Assembly: GCA_030550675.1 (NCBI GenBank) | Contig: JAUQOW010000002.1 | Span: 1 to 56,996 of the forward strand | Length of the DNA: 56,996 nucleotides | Source of the DNA: Chloroflexota bacterium | Lineage (GTDB): Bacteria > Chloroflexota > Chloroflexia > Chloroflexales > Roseiflexaceae | Direction of reading: 5' to 3' | The notes under the pieces: model-generated | Database searches by the model: none | What the model was told of the DNA's origin: nothing | The model's input: the letters and a program-made list of their open reading frames with translations, nothing else | In this document: positions 18,183 through 29,019 of the stretch, piece after piece | Layout of the letters: every line of letters begins with the position of its first letter | Position numbering within the stretch: the stretch's first letter is position 1 | Program-made: the position numbers and the translations under genes

Positions 18183-19754
18183 GTGGACACACCGAATCGT
18201 GTCGAAATCCTCGGTCCGACCAGACCGGAGTGGTCTGAGATTCTCACGGTCGAAGCGCTTGATTTTGTTGCCGCCCTGGCGCGTCAGTTCGAGCATCGCC
18301 GGCGCGCGTTGCTCGCAGCGCGCGAGCAGCGCTGGGCAGACATCCGGGCGGGCGCGATGCCCGATTTTTTGCCTCAGACGGCTGAGATTCGCGGCGGCGA
18401 CTGGAAGGTGGCGTCGATCCCTGCCGATTTCTCGAACCGGCGCGTGGAGATCACCGGTCCGACCGACCGGCGCATGGTGATCAATGCCCTCAACTCCGGC
18501 GCGCAGGTGTTCATGGCTGACTTTGAGGACGCGAATGCGCCGACCTGGGAAAACATGGTGCAGGGTCAGCTCAACCTGCGCGACGCCGTGCGCCGGACGA
18601 TCACGTTTGTCAGCCCCGAGGGACGTGAGTACCGCCTGAACAACACGATTGCAACGCTGGCGGTGCGTCCGCGCGGCTGGCACCTCGTCGAGAAGCACAT
18701 GCACGTCGATGGCGAGCCAGTGGCTGGCGCATTCTTTGACTTCGGACTCTACTTCTTCCACAATGCGCACGAGTTGATCCGACGCGGCAGCGGTCCATAC
18801 TTCTACCTGCCGAAGATGCAGAGCCATCTGGAAGCCCGGCTGTGGAACGATGTGTTCAACTTTGCTCAGGAGCGACTGGGCATTCCGCGTGGAACGATCC
18901 GCGCCACGGTGCTGATTGAGCACATCCTGGCTGCATTCGAAATGGAAGAAATTCTGTACGAATTGCGCGAACATAGCAGCGGGCTGAACCTGGGGCGTTG
19001 GGATTATATCTACAGTTTCATCAAGACGTTCAACCATCGCAGCGACTGGATCTTCCCGGATCGCGCGCAGGTGACGATGACGACGCGCTTCCTGCGTTCG
19101 GCGGCGGAACTTGTGGTCTATTCCTGCCACAAACACGGCGCCCACGCGCTTGGCGGCATGTCGGCGTTCATTCCGAACCGGCGCGAGCCGGAGATTACCG
19201 AACGCGCGCTGGCGCAGGTGCGCGCTGACAAGGAACGCGAGGCGAAGCAGGGGTTCGATGGGGCCTGGGTGGCGCACCCCGACCTGGTGCCCACCGTGCT
19301 CGAAGTCTTCAATACCGCGTACCAGGGCGACCACCAGATCCATTACGTGCCGGAGGTGCATGTGACCGCCGCCGATTTGCTGACGATCCCGCAGGGAACC
19401 ATTACCGAAGCAGGGCTGCGCAATAACATCAGTGTTGCGTTGCAGTACATCGAGGCGTGGCTTGGCGGTCGCGGCGCAGTGGCGATTTTCAACCTGATGG
19501 AAGATGTGGCGACGGCTGAGATTGCGCGGTCGCAGATCTGGCAGTGGGTGCGCTACAACGCTCGCCTGGACGATGGCCGCACGATTGATGAAACCATGTA
19601 TAAGACCATCCGTGACGAAGAGTTGCATTCGCTTGTCTCAGCGCGCACGGGCGACCACCACTTCGCGCTGGCGGCTGAACTGCTCGACGAACTGACGCTG
19701 TCGCGCGAGTTCGTGGAGTTCCTGACCATCCCCGGCTATCGCCGTCTGGATTGA
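18183..19754 (+). CDS. aceB: Malate synthase A
   Basis: About 523 residues, usual for malate synthase A. Condenses glyoxylate with acetyl-CoA to malate. Signatures include [29 protein letters not shown], the [17 protein letters not shown] segment, [37 protein letters not shown] and [14 protein letters not shown]. The catalytic Asp lies in the late [14 protein letters not shown] region. GTG is the start: AGGAGG lies 6 bases upstream, while the upstream in-frame codons have no ribosome-binding site. It precedes aceA by 20 bases, so the two shunt enzymes form one transcript. Confidence 0.96.
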   Translation: MDTPNRVEILGPTRPEWSEILTVEALDFVAALARQFEHRRRALLAAREQRWADIRAGAMPDFLPQTAEIRGGDWKVASIPADFSNRRVEITGPTDRRMVINALNSGAQVFMADFEDANAPTWENMVQGQLNLRDAVRRTITFVSPEGREYRLNNTIATLAVRPRGWHLVEKHMHVDGEPVAGAFFDFGLYFFHNAHELIRRGSGPYFYLPKMQSHLEARLWNDVFNFAQERLGIPRGTIRATVLIEHILAAFEMEEILYELREHSSGLNLGRWDYIYSFIKTFNHRSDWIFPDRAQVTMTTRFLRSAAELVVYSCHKHGAHALGGMSAFIPNRREPEITERALAQVRADKEREAKQGFDGAWVAHPDLVPTVLEVFNTAYQGDHQIHYVPEVHVTAADLLTIPQGTITEAGLRNNISVALQYIEAWLGGRGAVAIFNLMEDVATAEIARSQIWQWVRYNARLDDGRTIDETMYKTIRDEELHSLVSARTGDHHFALAAELLDELTLSREFVEFLTIPGYRRLD

Positions 19755-19774
19755 ATCACACAAAGGAGTGTTGT

Positions 19775-21061
<1,287 letters not shown>

Positions 21062-21097
21062 TGGCGCCGTTGTAAGACGCAGGTGACACACTGTCGT

Positions 21098-21123
21098 ATG
21101 GGGCGTACTGCCGTGCGCCCCAT
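21098..21123 (+). terminator. Hairpin after aceA
   Basis: Eight-base inverted repeat ATGGGGCG / CGCCCCAT (21098-21105 and 21116-21123) with a 10-base loop, starting 36 bases after the aceA stop. Only TTTA follows, so strength is uncertain. Confidence 0.5.
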
Positions 21124-21331
21124 TTACGTTGCGGGCACATCCGCGAAGAGCGCCGAGGCGCGCGAAGCAGTGCGAAAAGACCGGCAGCGCCGACGCAGCA
21201 TGTTTCAGTCGCCCACCTGATGTATGTCATCCACGAAGTACACGAAGGTGCACGAAGCAATCATTGACGAGAGCGCATGCGCCACCGCGTTCGGTAATAG
21301 CACATTCGTGCATTTCATAGTTGAGACATCG

Positions 21332-21838
21332 ATGCAACGCCCTACCCCTGCTATCCGCCCCTTTACCTCCAGCGACCTCGAGGCGCTGTTGCCGCTGGTT
21401 GAGGCGCTTCACGTCAGCGACGGCGATCCGTTCGATCCGCAGCGCACCCGCGAGGCTTTGCGCACGTTGCTGGATCACCCGGAGTATGGTATGGTTCACG
21501 TTGCCGCCGTCGATGGTGAGATCGTCGGGTACATCGTCGGGTCGCTGGGGTTGTCGATTGAGGCGGGAGGACGGTTTCTGCTGATCGATGAGTTGTACGT
21601 GCAACCGGCGTGGCGCGGACGCGGGCTGGCGCGCGCGCTGCTGGCGAGCCTGCTGCCCTATGCACGCGCACACGACTGCCGCGCCGTGGAACTGGAAGTC
21701 GGTTGGGAGAACGACCACGCGCGCGCCTGGTACGAACGCCTCGGCTTTGAGCGTCATCGCCGCTTCTTCTGCTCGACGACGCTTGAGACGCTGAGCCAGC
21801 GGCTGGCGGAGCGGCGAACGAATGGCGGGAGCGAATAA
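21332..21838 (+). CDS. GNAT-family N-acetyltransferase
   Basis: About 168 residues in one GNAT domain. The acetyl-CoA-binding motif A is LYVQPAWRGRGLARALL (Gln/Arg-x-x-Gly-x-Gly/Ala form), followed by motif B with ELEVGWENDHARAWYERLGFERH. The substrate cannot be told from sequence. I chose the ATG at 21332 just before RPTPAIRPF, the usual start of the first strand; the longer frame from 21224 would add a low-complexity leader derived from a repeated CACGAAG sequence. Confidence 0.85.
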   Translation: MQRPTPAIRPFTSSDLEALLPLVEALHVSDGDPFDPQRTREALRTLLDHPEYGMVHVAAVDGEIVGYIVGSLGLSIEAGGRFLLIDELYVQPAWRGRGLARALLASLLPYARAHDCRAVELEVGWENDHARAWYERLGFERHRRFFCSTTLETLSQRLAERRTNGGSE

Positions 21839-22006
21839 GCGCTTTGTGAGGACCTTCGTTCCCTCCGAGTATACCGCCACAAATTCACCCACATTTGCAG
21901 GGTTTGGTTCCGTGCCTGCCCGCCAATAAAGCCGATTGCCAGGCGACCGCCGGTACGGGCGACCCGCCGCGTCGCCCCTATGACGGCGCGGGTCGTCCCC
22001 AACGTA

Positions 22007-22981
22007 TCACCCGGATCCGCCGATGCGCAGGCGCAGCGCCTCGCGCGCCTGCTGGAGCGGCGGATCGAGTTGCAGGTCGTCGAGGCGCTGGAGGTCTGCG
22101 CGGGCAGCGGTTATATTCCCCTGCTCCGCATAGGTCGCGGCGCGGGCGATCAGCGCCTCAGGGTAGGCGGGCTGGAGGATCAGCGCCTGCCCGAAATCGG
22201 CAATGGCGCCGCGAGTGTCGCCCTGCGCGCGGTGGATTAATCCGCGCACGTAGTAGGCGTTGGCGGCGCGCGGACTCAGGCGCAGCGCGGTGTCGAGGTC
22301 GGCAAGGGCGGCATTCAGATCGCCGTCGGCGTAGTGCAGCAGCGCGCGTTCATAGAGCGCATCGACGTGCTGCGGTCTGGCGCGGATTGCGGCGTCGAAC
22401 GCCTCGCGCGCTGCGGTGCGGTCGCCCAGTCGCGCCAGGATCAGCCCCTGCCGGTACCGGTAGGGCGCTTCGGCCGCAGGGATCAAACGCGCCAGGTTGC
22501 CATAGTCGTCGGCGAGTTGCTGGAGCAGTGTTTCGTCCGGTGTGCGGGCGGTGAGTTCTTCCAGCAGCCGCACCCGGTTCTCGTAGGCGCGACGATAGTC
22601 GGGGTCAAGATGGATGGCGAGGGCGTAATCGCGCAGCGCGGCGTCGTACTCCTTCAACATCGCATGCGCCAGACCCCGGTTGTGGAAGGCGCGCGACATC
22701 GAGGGATCGAGCGCAAGCGCCCGGTCGTAGTCGGCGATGGCTTCGGTGTAGTTCTGCTGGTCGAACCAGATGTTGCCGCGGTCATAGTAGGCTCTGGCGC
22801 GCGCCAGCAGATCCTCCCCCGCCTCGGCGGTCGCCACGATCGCGTTGTACCGGTCGATCACGGCGGTTGGCGTGCGTGGCGCGCGCGGTTCGACCAGCGG
22901 CTCGGAACAAGCCGCCAGGACCATAACCAATACGATGAGCGCCGCTCCGCACCAGATTCGTCCCATCGCGCTGCGTGTCAT
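22007..22981 (-). CDS. TPR-repeat lipoprotein of the cell-wall operon
   Basis: About 324 residues. MTRSAMGRIWCGAAL to VLAAC is a lipoprotein signal with lipobox LAAC near residue 28. The rest is a series of at least six tetratricopeptide repeats (for example YYDRGNIWFDQQNYTEAIADYDRAL, FHNRGLAHAMLKEYDAALRDY, YYVRGLIHRAQGDTRGAIADF), a scaffold for protein contacts outside the membrane. Its ATG overlaps the stop of the PBP gene (ATGA), so it is the last gene of the kinase-rodA-pbp operon and may bind one of those proteins. Confidence 0.85.
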   Translation of the reverse strand: MTRSAMGRIWCGAALIVLVMVLAACSEPLVEPRAPRTPTAVIDRYNAIVATAEAGEDLLARARAYYDRGNIWFDQQNYTEAIADYDRALALDPSMSRAFHNRGLAHAMLKEYDAALRDYALAIHLDPDYRRAYENRVRLLEELTARTPDETLLQQLADDYGNLARLIPAAEAPYRYRQGLILARLGDRTAAREAFDAAIRARPQHVDALYERALLHYADGDLNAALADLDTALRLSPRAANAYYVRGLIHRAQGDTRGAIADFGQALILQPAYPEALIARAATYAEQGNITAARADLQRLDDLQLDPPLQQAREALRLRIGGSG

Positions 22982-24714
22982 GGCGTCACCCCCAACGCCG
23001 CCGCCAGCACCTGGCGCGCAACCGGCAGCGCGGAACGGCTCCCTTCGCCGCCGTATTCGACAATCACGGCGATAGCGTAGCGCGGCTGTTCCACTGGCGC
23101 AACGGCGATGATCCACGAATGCGGCACGCCACGCGGCGTCTCGGCAGTGCCGGTTTTAGCGCCGATGCTGACCCCCGGCAGCGCAATCGGCTGCGCATAC
23201 CCGATTTCGACCGACGTGCGCATGATGTCGAGCATGCGCCGCGAGGTCTCCGGTGACACGACCTGCCGCAACGGCTCTGGTTGCGCCTGATAGATCACCT
23301 GCTCGCCAGCGCGCGCTTCGGCAACCAGGTAGGGACGCATCAGGCGCCCTTCGTTGGCGACCGACGCCGCCAGTTGCGCCATGTCGAGCGGTGTGACCAG
23401 CGCCTGTCCCTGTCCAAATGCCGTGTCCGCCAGCGCCGCAGGACGTTGCAGGAATGACGCTTCATTCGCAATTGTGCCAACTTCTGCTGGAATGTCGCGC
23501 AGGTCGGGAGGTCCTGAGCGGGTGTCAACTGTCTGCAACCCGAAGCGGCGCGCATATTCCAGGAAGCGGTCGGCGCCCAGCAATAGCCCGATCTGCGCAA
23601 ACGCGGTATTGCACGAGAAGGCATAGACACGCACCAGGTCCGAGGGGTCGCCGGTGCGACGAAAGAGGTTATCGACTGCATTGCGCACCGGCGGCGCTCC
23701 CGCTTCGGTTGGCAGCAGATTCGGACAGGTGACCGGCGCCATCGGGTCTGCCAGCACGCCGCTATCGAGCGCCGCCGCCGCAGTCAGCGTTTTGATCACC
23801 GATCCAGGCGGGTAGCGCCCCTGCGTGGCGCGGTTGAGCAGCGGCGCGTCGCTGCGCGCGTTCAGTTCCGCCCACGCCGCCTGCACCCGATCGACATCCG
23901 CCTGCGTCGCCGGTTCGGGCAGCACCAGTTGATTGGGATCGAAGCGCGGGTACGTCACCATCGCCAGGATCGCGCCGGTCGGCACGTCGAGGAGCGCCAC
24001 CGCTCCGGCGCGCTCGCCGAGCGCCTGTTGCGCGGCTTCCTGAAGGCGACTATCCAGGGTAAGGGTCAGATCAGCAGGAAACTGTTCGACCGACGATCCC
24101 AGCAGACGCGCTTCGAGAATGGCGGTCGGCGACAAGGTCGCCACCCCGGAGAGCTGCGCATCGAAGCGCGCTTCCAGCCCGGTGGTTCCGTAGAGGCGGC
24201 TCTGAAACCCGATCAGGTGTCCAAGCGCAGGGTTGGGGTAGGTTCGCCGACCGTCGACGGTTTCCGCCAGCACGATGCCGTTGCGGTCAAGAATTCGCCC
24301 GCGCGCGCCAGCGTTGATAGCGACAGGGAAGGTGCGTCCGCTTCCCAGCGACGTTCGTTCAGCAGGATCAGTTTCGGGAAAGACCGGCTGCGGTTGTTCA
24401 GCAGCGACTGGTTGCGCCAGCGATGCGACAGCGCGCAGTGTCGCTTCAGATTGCGTCACCTGGTTGCGCATCAGTTGCAGACCAATGGCGGCAAATCCGA
24501 GGACTGCCATCAGCATCAATCCGCGCAGGCTGCGGTGAGCCGTTGCGCCAGACTGACCGATCAAACGCCGCGCCGGGAGTGAGAGCAGCCAGAGACCGGC
24601 GAGCAGGTGCAATCGCCATTGCATGACGCTATCGAGCAACAGCCCGCTGCCCAGGATGAGAATCCCGAGCACGCCAGCAAACCAGGCGATCCAGGCTCGA
24701 AGACGATCAGGCAT
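22978..24714 (-). CDS. pbpA: Class B penicillin-binding protein (transpeptidase)
   Basis: 578 residues with an N-terminal membrane region (three hydrophobic stretches within residues 8-82), a dimerisation domain with RILDRNG, and a C-terminal transpeptidase domain. Active-site motifs: SVIK in RYPPGSVIKTLTAA (SxxK), SCN in AFSCNTAFAQ (SxN) and KTG in IGAKTGTAET. It cross-links peptidoglycan and normally works with the SEDS glycosyltransferase encoded just upstream. The extra N-terminal helices, beyond the usual single anchor, are a small oddity. Confidence 0.92.
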   Translation of the reverse strand: MPDRLRAWIAWFAGVLGILILGSGLLLDSVMQWRLHLLAGLWLLSLPARRLIGQSGATAHRSLRGLMLMAVLGFAAIGLQLMRNQVTQSEATLRAVASLAQPVAAEQPQPVFPETDPAERTSLGSGRTFPVAINAGARGRILDRNGIVLAETVDGRRTYPNPALGHLIGFQSRLYGTTGLEARFDAQLSGVATLSPTAILEARLLGSSVEQFPADLTLTLDSRLQEAAQQALGERAGAVALLDVPTGAILAMVTYPRFDPNQLVLPEPATQADVDRVQAAWAELNARSDAPLLNRATQGRYPPGSVIKTLTAAAALDSGVLADPMAPVTCPNLLPTEAGAPPVRNAVDNLFRRTGDPSDLVRVYAFSCNTAFAQIGLLLGADRFLEYARRFGLQTVDTRSGPPDLRDIPAEVGTIANEASFLQRPAALADTAFGQGQALVTPLDMAQLAASVANEGRLMRPYLVAEARAGEQVIYQAQPEPLRQVVSPETSRRMLDIMRTSVEIGYAQPIALPGVSIGAKTGTAETPRGVPHSWIIAVAPVEQPRYAIAVIVEYGGEGSRSALPVARQVLAAALGVTP

Positions 24715-24802
24715 GTGGGTTTCCTGTCAATAGCCAAGACCTGTGAGGTCGCGGCGCGGTGCACTCCGGCGGCGCATCCTCCGCCCGCCCGCAGCGCTCC
24801 CA

Positions 24803-25109
24803 GGCGCCGCGTCGTGCATAGCGCAGACCTCACAGGTCGGGGACGTTTCCACCTTCGCGGGCGCGCCACCGGCGCGCCCCTACATGCCACCTTCCCGCGT
24901 GCAACGTGCAACCTTCAACCTTCAACGTTCAACGCCCGTTACAACGTCCGCGGCGCTCCCCGGCGCCGCGCCGTTCCATGGCACAGACCTCAAAGGTCGG
25001 GGACGTTCCAATCTTCGCAGGCGCGCCACCGGCGCGCCCCTACATGTCACCTTCCCGCGTGCAACGTACAACGTTCAACGTTCAACGCCCGTTACAACGT
25101 CCGCGGCGG
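24803..25109. repeat. Two tandem ~159-bp repeats between rodA and pbpA
   Basis: Copy A (about 24803-24955) and copy B (about 24962-25109) align over nearly their whole length with a 159-base offset. Each contains hairpins: GACCT-CAC-AGGTC or GACCT-CAA-AGGTC, and GGGCGCGCC-ACC-GGCGCGCCC (copy B one base shorter), followed by CAACGTNCAACSTTCAAC-type heptamer runs. Copy B's end overlaps the stop codon and last codons of rodA; copy A carries the same bases, so the segment looks like a local duplication that took in the rodA 3' end. Confidence 0.75.
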
Positions 25110-26423
25110 TTTCCGCAACGCTGAAATCCGCAGCAGCAGTCCGACCATCGCAAAGTTGATCAACGTCGACGAGCCGCCATAGCTGATGAACGGCAGGGTG
25201 ATCCCGGTGAGCGGAATGAGGTGCGTCGTCCCCGCCATGATGATGAACGCCTGCGCCGCAATCGCGGTCGTCAGACCGGCGGCGAGCAACTGCTGAAACC
25301 CGTCGCGCACGCGGATTGCAATCAGATACCCGTTGAGCGCAAACAGCGCGTAGCACACGGTCAGCGCCAGCGTGCCCGCTAGCCCCAATTCCTCGCCGAT
25401 CGCCACAAAAACGAAGTCGGTGTGGCTTTCGGGCACGGTCGTCGGATCGCCAGCACCGATGCCTGTGCCCGCCCATCCGCCTGCCGCCAGCGCGTGGAGC
25501 GCCCGCACCATCTGAAATCCGATGCCAAATGGATCGGACCACGGATCGAGCCAGGCATTCAGGCGCACCCGTACGTGACTGAAGAGCGGATAGAGCGCCG
25601 CCGCTCCCAGCGCGAATGCGAACAATCCAACGGCGGCATAGCGCGCCCGACCGCTAACGACATAGAGCATCGCCAGAAAGATGACGAAGAAGAGCAAAGC
25701 GGCGCCGAGGTCTTTCTGCACGATAATCAATCCGATCGTCGCGCCCCACATCATCATGATCGGCGCCAGGTACGGCAGCGGCGGCAGTTTCAGCGGACCG
25801 AGCCAGTAGACGCCGCGCCCGATCAATTCGCGGTGGTCATCGAGGTAGGTGGCGAGGTAGATCACCAGCAGCACCTTCAGCATTTCCACCGGCTGGAGTT
25901 GAAAGAACCCCAGGTTGAGCCAGAGACGCGCGCCATTGCGCTCGACGCCAAACACCGCCGTGGCGCCGACCAGCGCCAGACCCAGGATGAGCCAGGTGTA
26001 ACGGTAGTGTTTGAGCCATTGCAGGCGCCAGGGAACGAAACTCACCAGCGCGAGGAGGACGGCGCCGCCAAAGATCCAGATCACCTGTTTGAGCGCAATC
26101 CCGCTGTACACTTCGCCGTAGCGTTGCACGAGATCCGGTTCAAGGCGGCGCGCCATTATCATGCCGACGCCTGCCAGTAACGCCGCGATCGGCAACACCA
26201 TCTGGTCCTCGCCCCAATCGCGCAGCGCCAGCGCCAGGCTGATCGTGAGAAACAGACCGGCGAAAGCGGAGATGATCGTCAGATCAACCCAGCGCACCCG
26301 CCCGCTTGCGCTGGCGATCAACGCCGCCAAGCAGATTGCAATGAAAAGGAAAGCGGTGATCAGCAGTTCGAGTTCGAGCGTGCGACCGCCGAGTCGTGCA
26401 CGCAGACGGGCAATTGTCGCCAT
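25092..26423 (-). CDS. rodA: RodA/FtsW-family SEDS glycosyltransferase
   Basis: 443 residues with about 11-12 transmembrane helices. SEDS proteins polymerise lipid II into glycan strands. Family landmarks are ARLWLNLGFFQLQPVEMLKV, IIVQKDLGAALLFF (with the Asp of the conserved KDLG segment), SHTDFVFVAIGEELG and the C-terminal TLPFISYGGSSTL. The order kinase, rodA, pbp matches the pknB-rodA-pbpA arrangement of Actinobacteria, which favours an elongation role over division. Its start is 9 bases after the kinase stop. Confidence 0.93.
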   Translation of the reverse strand: MATIARLRARLGGRTLELELLITAFLFIAICLAALIASASGRVRWVDLTIISAFAGLFLTISLALALRDWGEDQMVLPIAALLAGVGMIMARRLEPDLVQRYGEVYSGIALKQVIWIFGGAVLLALVSFVPWRLQWLKHYRYTWLILGLALVGATAVFGVERNGARLWLNLGFFQLQPVEMLKVLLVIYLATYLDDHRELIGRGVYWLGPLKLPPLPYLAPIMMMWGATIGLIIVQKDLGAALLFFVIFLAMLYVVSGRARYAAVGLFAFALGAAALYPLFSHVRVRLNAWLDPWSDPFGIGFQMVRALHALAAGGWAGTGIGAGDPTTVPESHTDFVFVAIGEELGLAGTLALTVCYALFALNGYLIAIRVRDGFQQLLAAGLTTAIAAQAFIIMAGTTHLIPLTGITLPFISYGGSSTLINFAMVGLLLRISALRKPPRTL

Positions 26424-26432
26424 TGTGATTCT

Positions 26433-27992
26433 CTATCGCCCCAGATCAATGCCATAGGCGATTGCAATCGCCTGAATGTATTGCAACGCCTGTCCGGTCG
26501 CCTCCGCCGATAGTTTGCCAGCCCTTTCCGCCTGCGTCAACTCGCGCTGCAATTCGCGCAGTTTATCGCCTGCCTTGCGGGTATCGCCCTTGCCGATCTC
26601 GCGCTCGAACTCGTTCAGGGTTCTGAGCCATTTCTGCGCGTCCCTGCCGGAGCGTCCCTCAGCCGCCGACGTCAGCAGCGCGCGCAGGTCGGCGAGCGCA
26701 TTCCCGGTCGCAACCGGCGGAGCGGGAGGCGCGGTTGGCGCAGCAGGCGGGACAGGCGGCGGCGGTGCGGCGGCTGTCGGTGCGACAGGCGTTTCAGGCG
26801 GCGGAACAGCAACTTCGGGAAGAGGCGTAACGGCGCTTTCGGCGGTTGGCGCTGCCGTCGCAGCGGGTTCGGTCGGCGCGGCGGCGCTGCTCTGCCCCGC
26901 AGGGGACGGACTGCTGCGCATCGCCAGAACCGCGCCGACGATCAGCAGCAGAGCAAATGCGCCGCCAAGCAGCGGCAGCAATGATATACGACGCTCGCCC
27001 TTCGCCTTGCCGGGAGTTCTGGCGACAGGCGGGGCAGGCGCAGCATCGGAAGGCGGTGGAGACGCCAGTTTGACCGCTCCGCTGCCAGATTGCCAGATCG
27101 CCGTCGCCTGCTGGTGAATGGCAGTCGCAGCGACGCCTGGGGTGCTGGTCAGATATGCGCGTTCCAGCGCAGCGGCGAACTGCTCCGCCCGCTCAAACCG
27201 CGCCGTCGGGTCTTTGGCGAGCGCCCGCAGCACCACCGCCTCGACGGCTGGCGGAATATCGGCGCGCAGCGTGCGCAACGGCGGCGGCGGCGCCTGAATA
27301 TGCTGGATGGCGATGCTCATCGGCGTATCGCCATCGAACGGAAGCCGCCCGGCAAGCATCTCGAAGACGACCACGCCCAGGCTGTAAATGTCGCTGGCAG
27401 GCGTCACCGGCAGCCCCTGCGCCTGTTCAGGCGACAGGTAACCCGGAGTTCCCACCACCATCCCCACCTGCGTCTGGTTGCCCGGCATCAGCGTATTGCG
27501 CGCAATGCCGAAGTCGGTCAGCACCAGCGACCCAATGGCGTTCCACATCGCATTGGCTGGCTTTACGTCGCGGTGGATGACCCCTGCGGCGTGGGCAGCG
27601 TCGAGCGCCGCCGCAAGCTGGCGAGTGATCGCCACAACCTCGTCGGGCGGCAGCGGACGTCCGCTGCGCACTGCGTCCGTGATCCGCTGCTCAAGCGTCG
27701 GGCCCGGCAGGAGTTCCTGGACCATGTACGGCATCCCGTTGTGGACGCCGAAATCGTAGACCTGCACAATATTGGGGTGGCGCAGATTGGCGATGATGCG
27801 CGCCTCCTGACGGAAGCGGTCAACGAAGCCGGGGTGGGCGCGCGCCTCCTCCGACAGGACTTTGATCGCCACAGCGCGCCCCAGGTTGTGATCGAAGCCG
27901 CGGTAGACGGTCGCCATCCCGCCGCTGCCGATCAGCGCCTGGATTTCGTAATTGCCGATGGTTGCGCCAATCAACGGTGTGGTTGCGCTCAT
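26433..27992 (-). CDS. PknB-like transmembrane Ser/Thr protein kinase
   Basis: About 519 residues. Kinase domain at the N-terminus: glycine loop IGSGGMATVYRG, ATP-anchoring Lys44 in VAIKVL, catalytic loop VIHRDVKPAN, DFG in VLTDFGIARN, and GTPGYLSPEQ. A transmembrane helix (LLPLLGGAFALLLIVGAVLA) lies near residue 330, followed by a Pro/Ala/Thr-rich stalk and a helical C-terminal extracellular domain of about 90 residues, with no PASTA repeats. I chose the ATG at 27992; a TTG at 28010 has a better AAGGG upstream and would add six residues. It heads the wall-synthesis operon and probably tunes RodA/PBP activity. Confidence 0.9.
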   Translation of the reverse strand: MSATTPLIGATIGNYEIQALIGSGGMATVYRGFDHNLGRAVAIKVLSEEARAHPGFVDRFRQEARIIANLRHPNIVQVYDFGVHNGMPYMVQELLPGPTLEQRITDAVRSGRPLPPDEVVAITRQLAAALDAAHAAGVIHRDVKPANAMWNAIGSLVLTDFGIARNTLMPGNQTQVGMVVGTPGYLSPEQAQGLPVTPASDIYSLGVVVFEMLAGRLPFDGDTPMSIAIQHIQAPPPPLRTLRADIPPAVEAVVLRALAKDPTARFERAEQFAAALERAYLTSTPGVAATAIHQQATAIWQSGSGAVKLASPPPSDAAPAPPVARTPGKAKGERRISLLPLLGGAFALLLIVGAVLAMRSSPSPAGQSSAAAPTEPAATAAPTAESAVTPLPEVAVPPPETPVAPTAAAPPPPVPPAAPTAPPAPPVATGNALADLRALLTSAAEGRSGRDAQKWLRTLNEFEREIGKGDTRKAGDKLRELQRELTQAERAGKLSAEATGQALQYIQAIAIAYGIDLGR

Positions 27993-28101
27993 ACGTTCAT
28001 TATTCGACAAATGCCCTTTTCAGTCTACCACTTCAATGAACGAAATATTGACTCTTTTCTGTTACAATTTCGCTGATCTCTTGTGATCGAGGAGAACTTT
28101 G

Positions 28102-28464
28102 ATGAGCGTTGCGTTCTCGCTCCCCGCCGACGTTGCGCCGCGCGGTCTGCCGCCAGTGGCGGAGACGTTGCCCGCCGCCATCGAGCGGCTCGTCCGCGAG
28201 GTCAACCCGGAGAAGATCATTCTTTTCGGCTCATATGCCTATGGCAACCCGACGCCCGATAGCGATGTCGATCTGCTGATTGTCTGGGATACCGACAAAC
28301 CGCGTCGTGAGCGTGTGGTGACCATCTCCCTGCTGTTGTACCCGCGTTTGTTTCCTGTGGATATTATTGTCAAAACGCCGCGCGAACTGGCGGAGGAAGC
28401 GCCGCATAACTTCTTTCTGCAAGAAATCCTGAGCAGAGGCATTGTGGTGTATGAGCGTCAATGA
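28102..28464 (+). CDS. MNT nucleotidyltransferase, module 1 (antitoxin)
   Basis: About 120 residues with the minimal nucleotidyltransferase fold: FGSYAYGNPTPDSDVDLLIV gives the GSxxxG...DxD catalytic signature. MNT proteins next to HEPN proteins act as antitoxins, in studied cases by AMPylating the HEPN RNase. The ATG follows GAGGAG. A TACAAT box at 28063-28068 may be the -10, but the nearby TTGACT is only 9 bases upstream of it, too close to be its -35. The HEPN gene overlaps the 3' end by 14 bases. Confidence 0.9.
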   Translation: MSVAFSLPADVAPRGLPPVAETLPAAIERLVREVNPEKIILFGSYAYGNPTPDSDVDLLIVWDTDKPRRERVVTISLLLYPRLFPVDIIVKTPRELAEEAPHNFFLQEILSRGIVVYERQ

Positions 28465-29019
28465 CCCGCTAGAATGGGCGCGGTACGCCGAGCAGGACTG
28501 GCAGGCGGCAACATCGCTGATGCGACGTAAACATCCGCTAACGGTCGCTGTCTGCTTTCATGCGCAACAGAGCGCCGAGAAGTATTTGAAAGCCCTGCTG
28601 TTGCAGAAATCAGTTGCATTTCCCAGGACGCACGACCTGCCAACGCTGAATACTCTCTGTGAACAGGCGAGCATACAGACAGGTTTATCACCTGGACGGC
28701 TTACCATCCTCTCCGACTACGCGGTTACCACGCGCTACCCCGGCGCCGAGCCATCGTTGGAGGAAGCCCGCGAAGCCATTGCCATCGCCAGAACCGTTCG
28801 CGCCTTCGCGCGCCGCTGGTTGGGGGTGAAAGGGGGTCGCCCATGAAGATTGCCCTCTCACTTCCCGCCGACGTTGCGCCGCGCGGTCTGCCGCCAGTGG
28901 CGGAGACGTTGCCTGCCGCCATTGAGCGGCTCATCCGCGAGGTCAACCCGGAGAAGATTATTCTTTTCGGCTCATATGCCTATGGCAACCCGACGCCCGA
29001 TAGCGATGTTGATCTGCTG
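28123..29019 (+). repeat. Direct repeat: MNT 5' halves
   Basis: 28123-28278 and 28864-29019 align without gaps (offset 741) with about 5 mismatches in 156 bp, mostly silent transitions. The interiors that follow are far more diverged, so this is not simply a recent whole-module duplication. Confidence 0.9.
28451..28846 (+). CDS. HEPN-domain protein, module 1 (toxin)
   Basis: About 131 residues of the HEPN superfamily. Typical segments are WARYAEQDWQAATSLM, CFHAQQSAEKYLKALLL, RTHDLPTLNTLC and TTRYPGAEPSLEEAREAI. HEPN toxins of MNT-HEPN pairs are usually RNases that cut tRNA or mRNA. The ATG at 28451 overlaps the MNT gene by 14 bases. Its stop overlaps the next MNT start, so four genes form one transcription unit. 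Confidence 0.88.
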   Translation: MSVNDPLEWARYAEQDWQAATSLMRRKHPLTVAVCFHAQQSAEKYLKALLLQKSVAFPRTHDLPTLNTLCEQASIQTGLSPGRLTILSDYAVTTRYPGAEPSLEEAREAIAIARTVRAFARRWLGVKGGRP

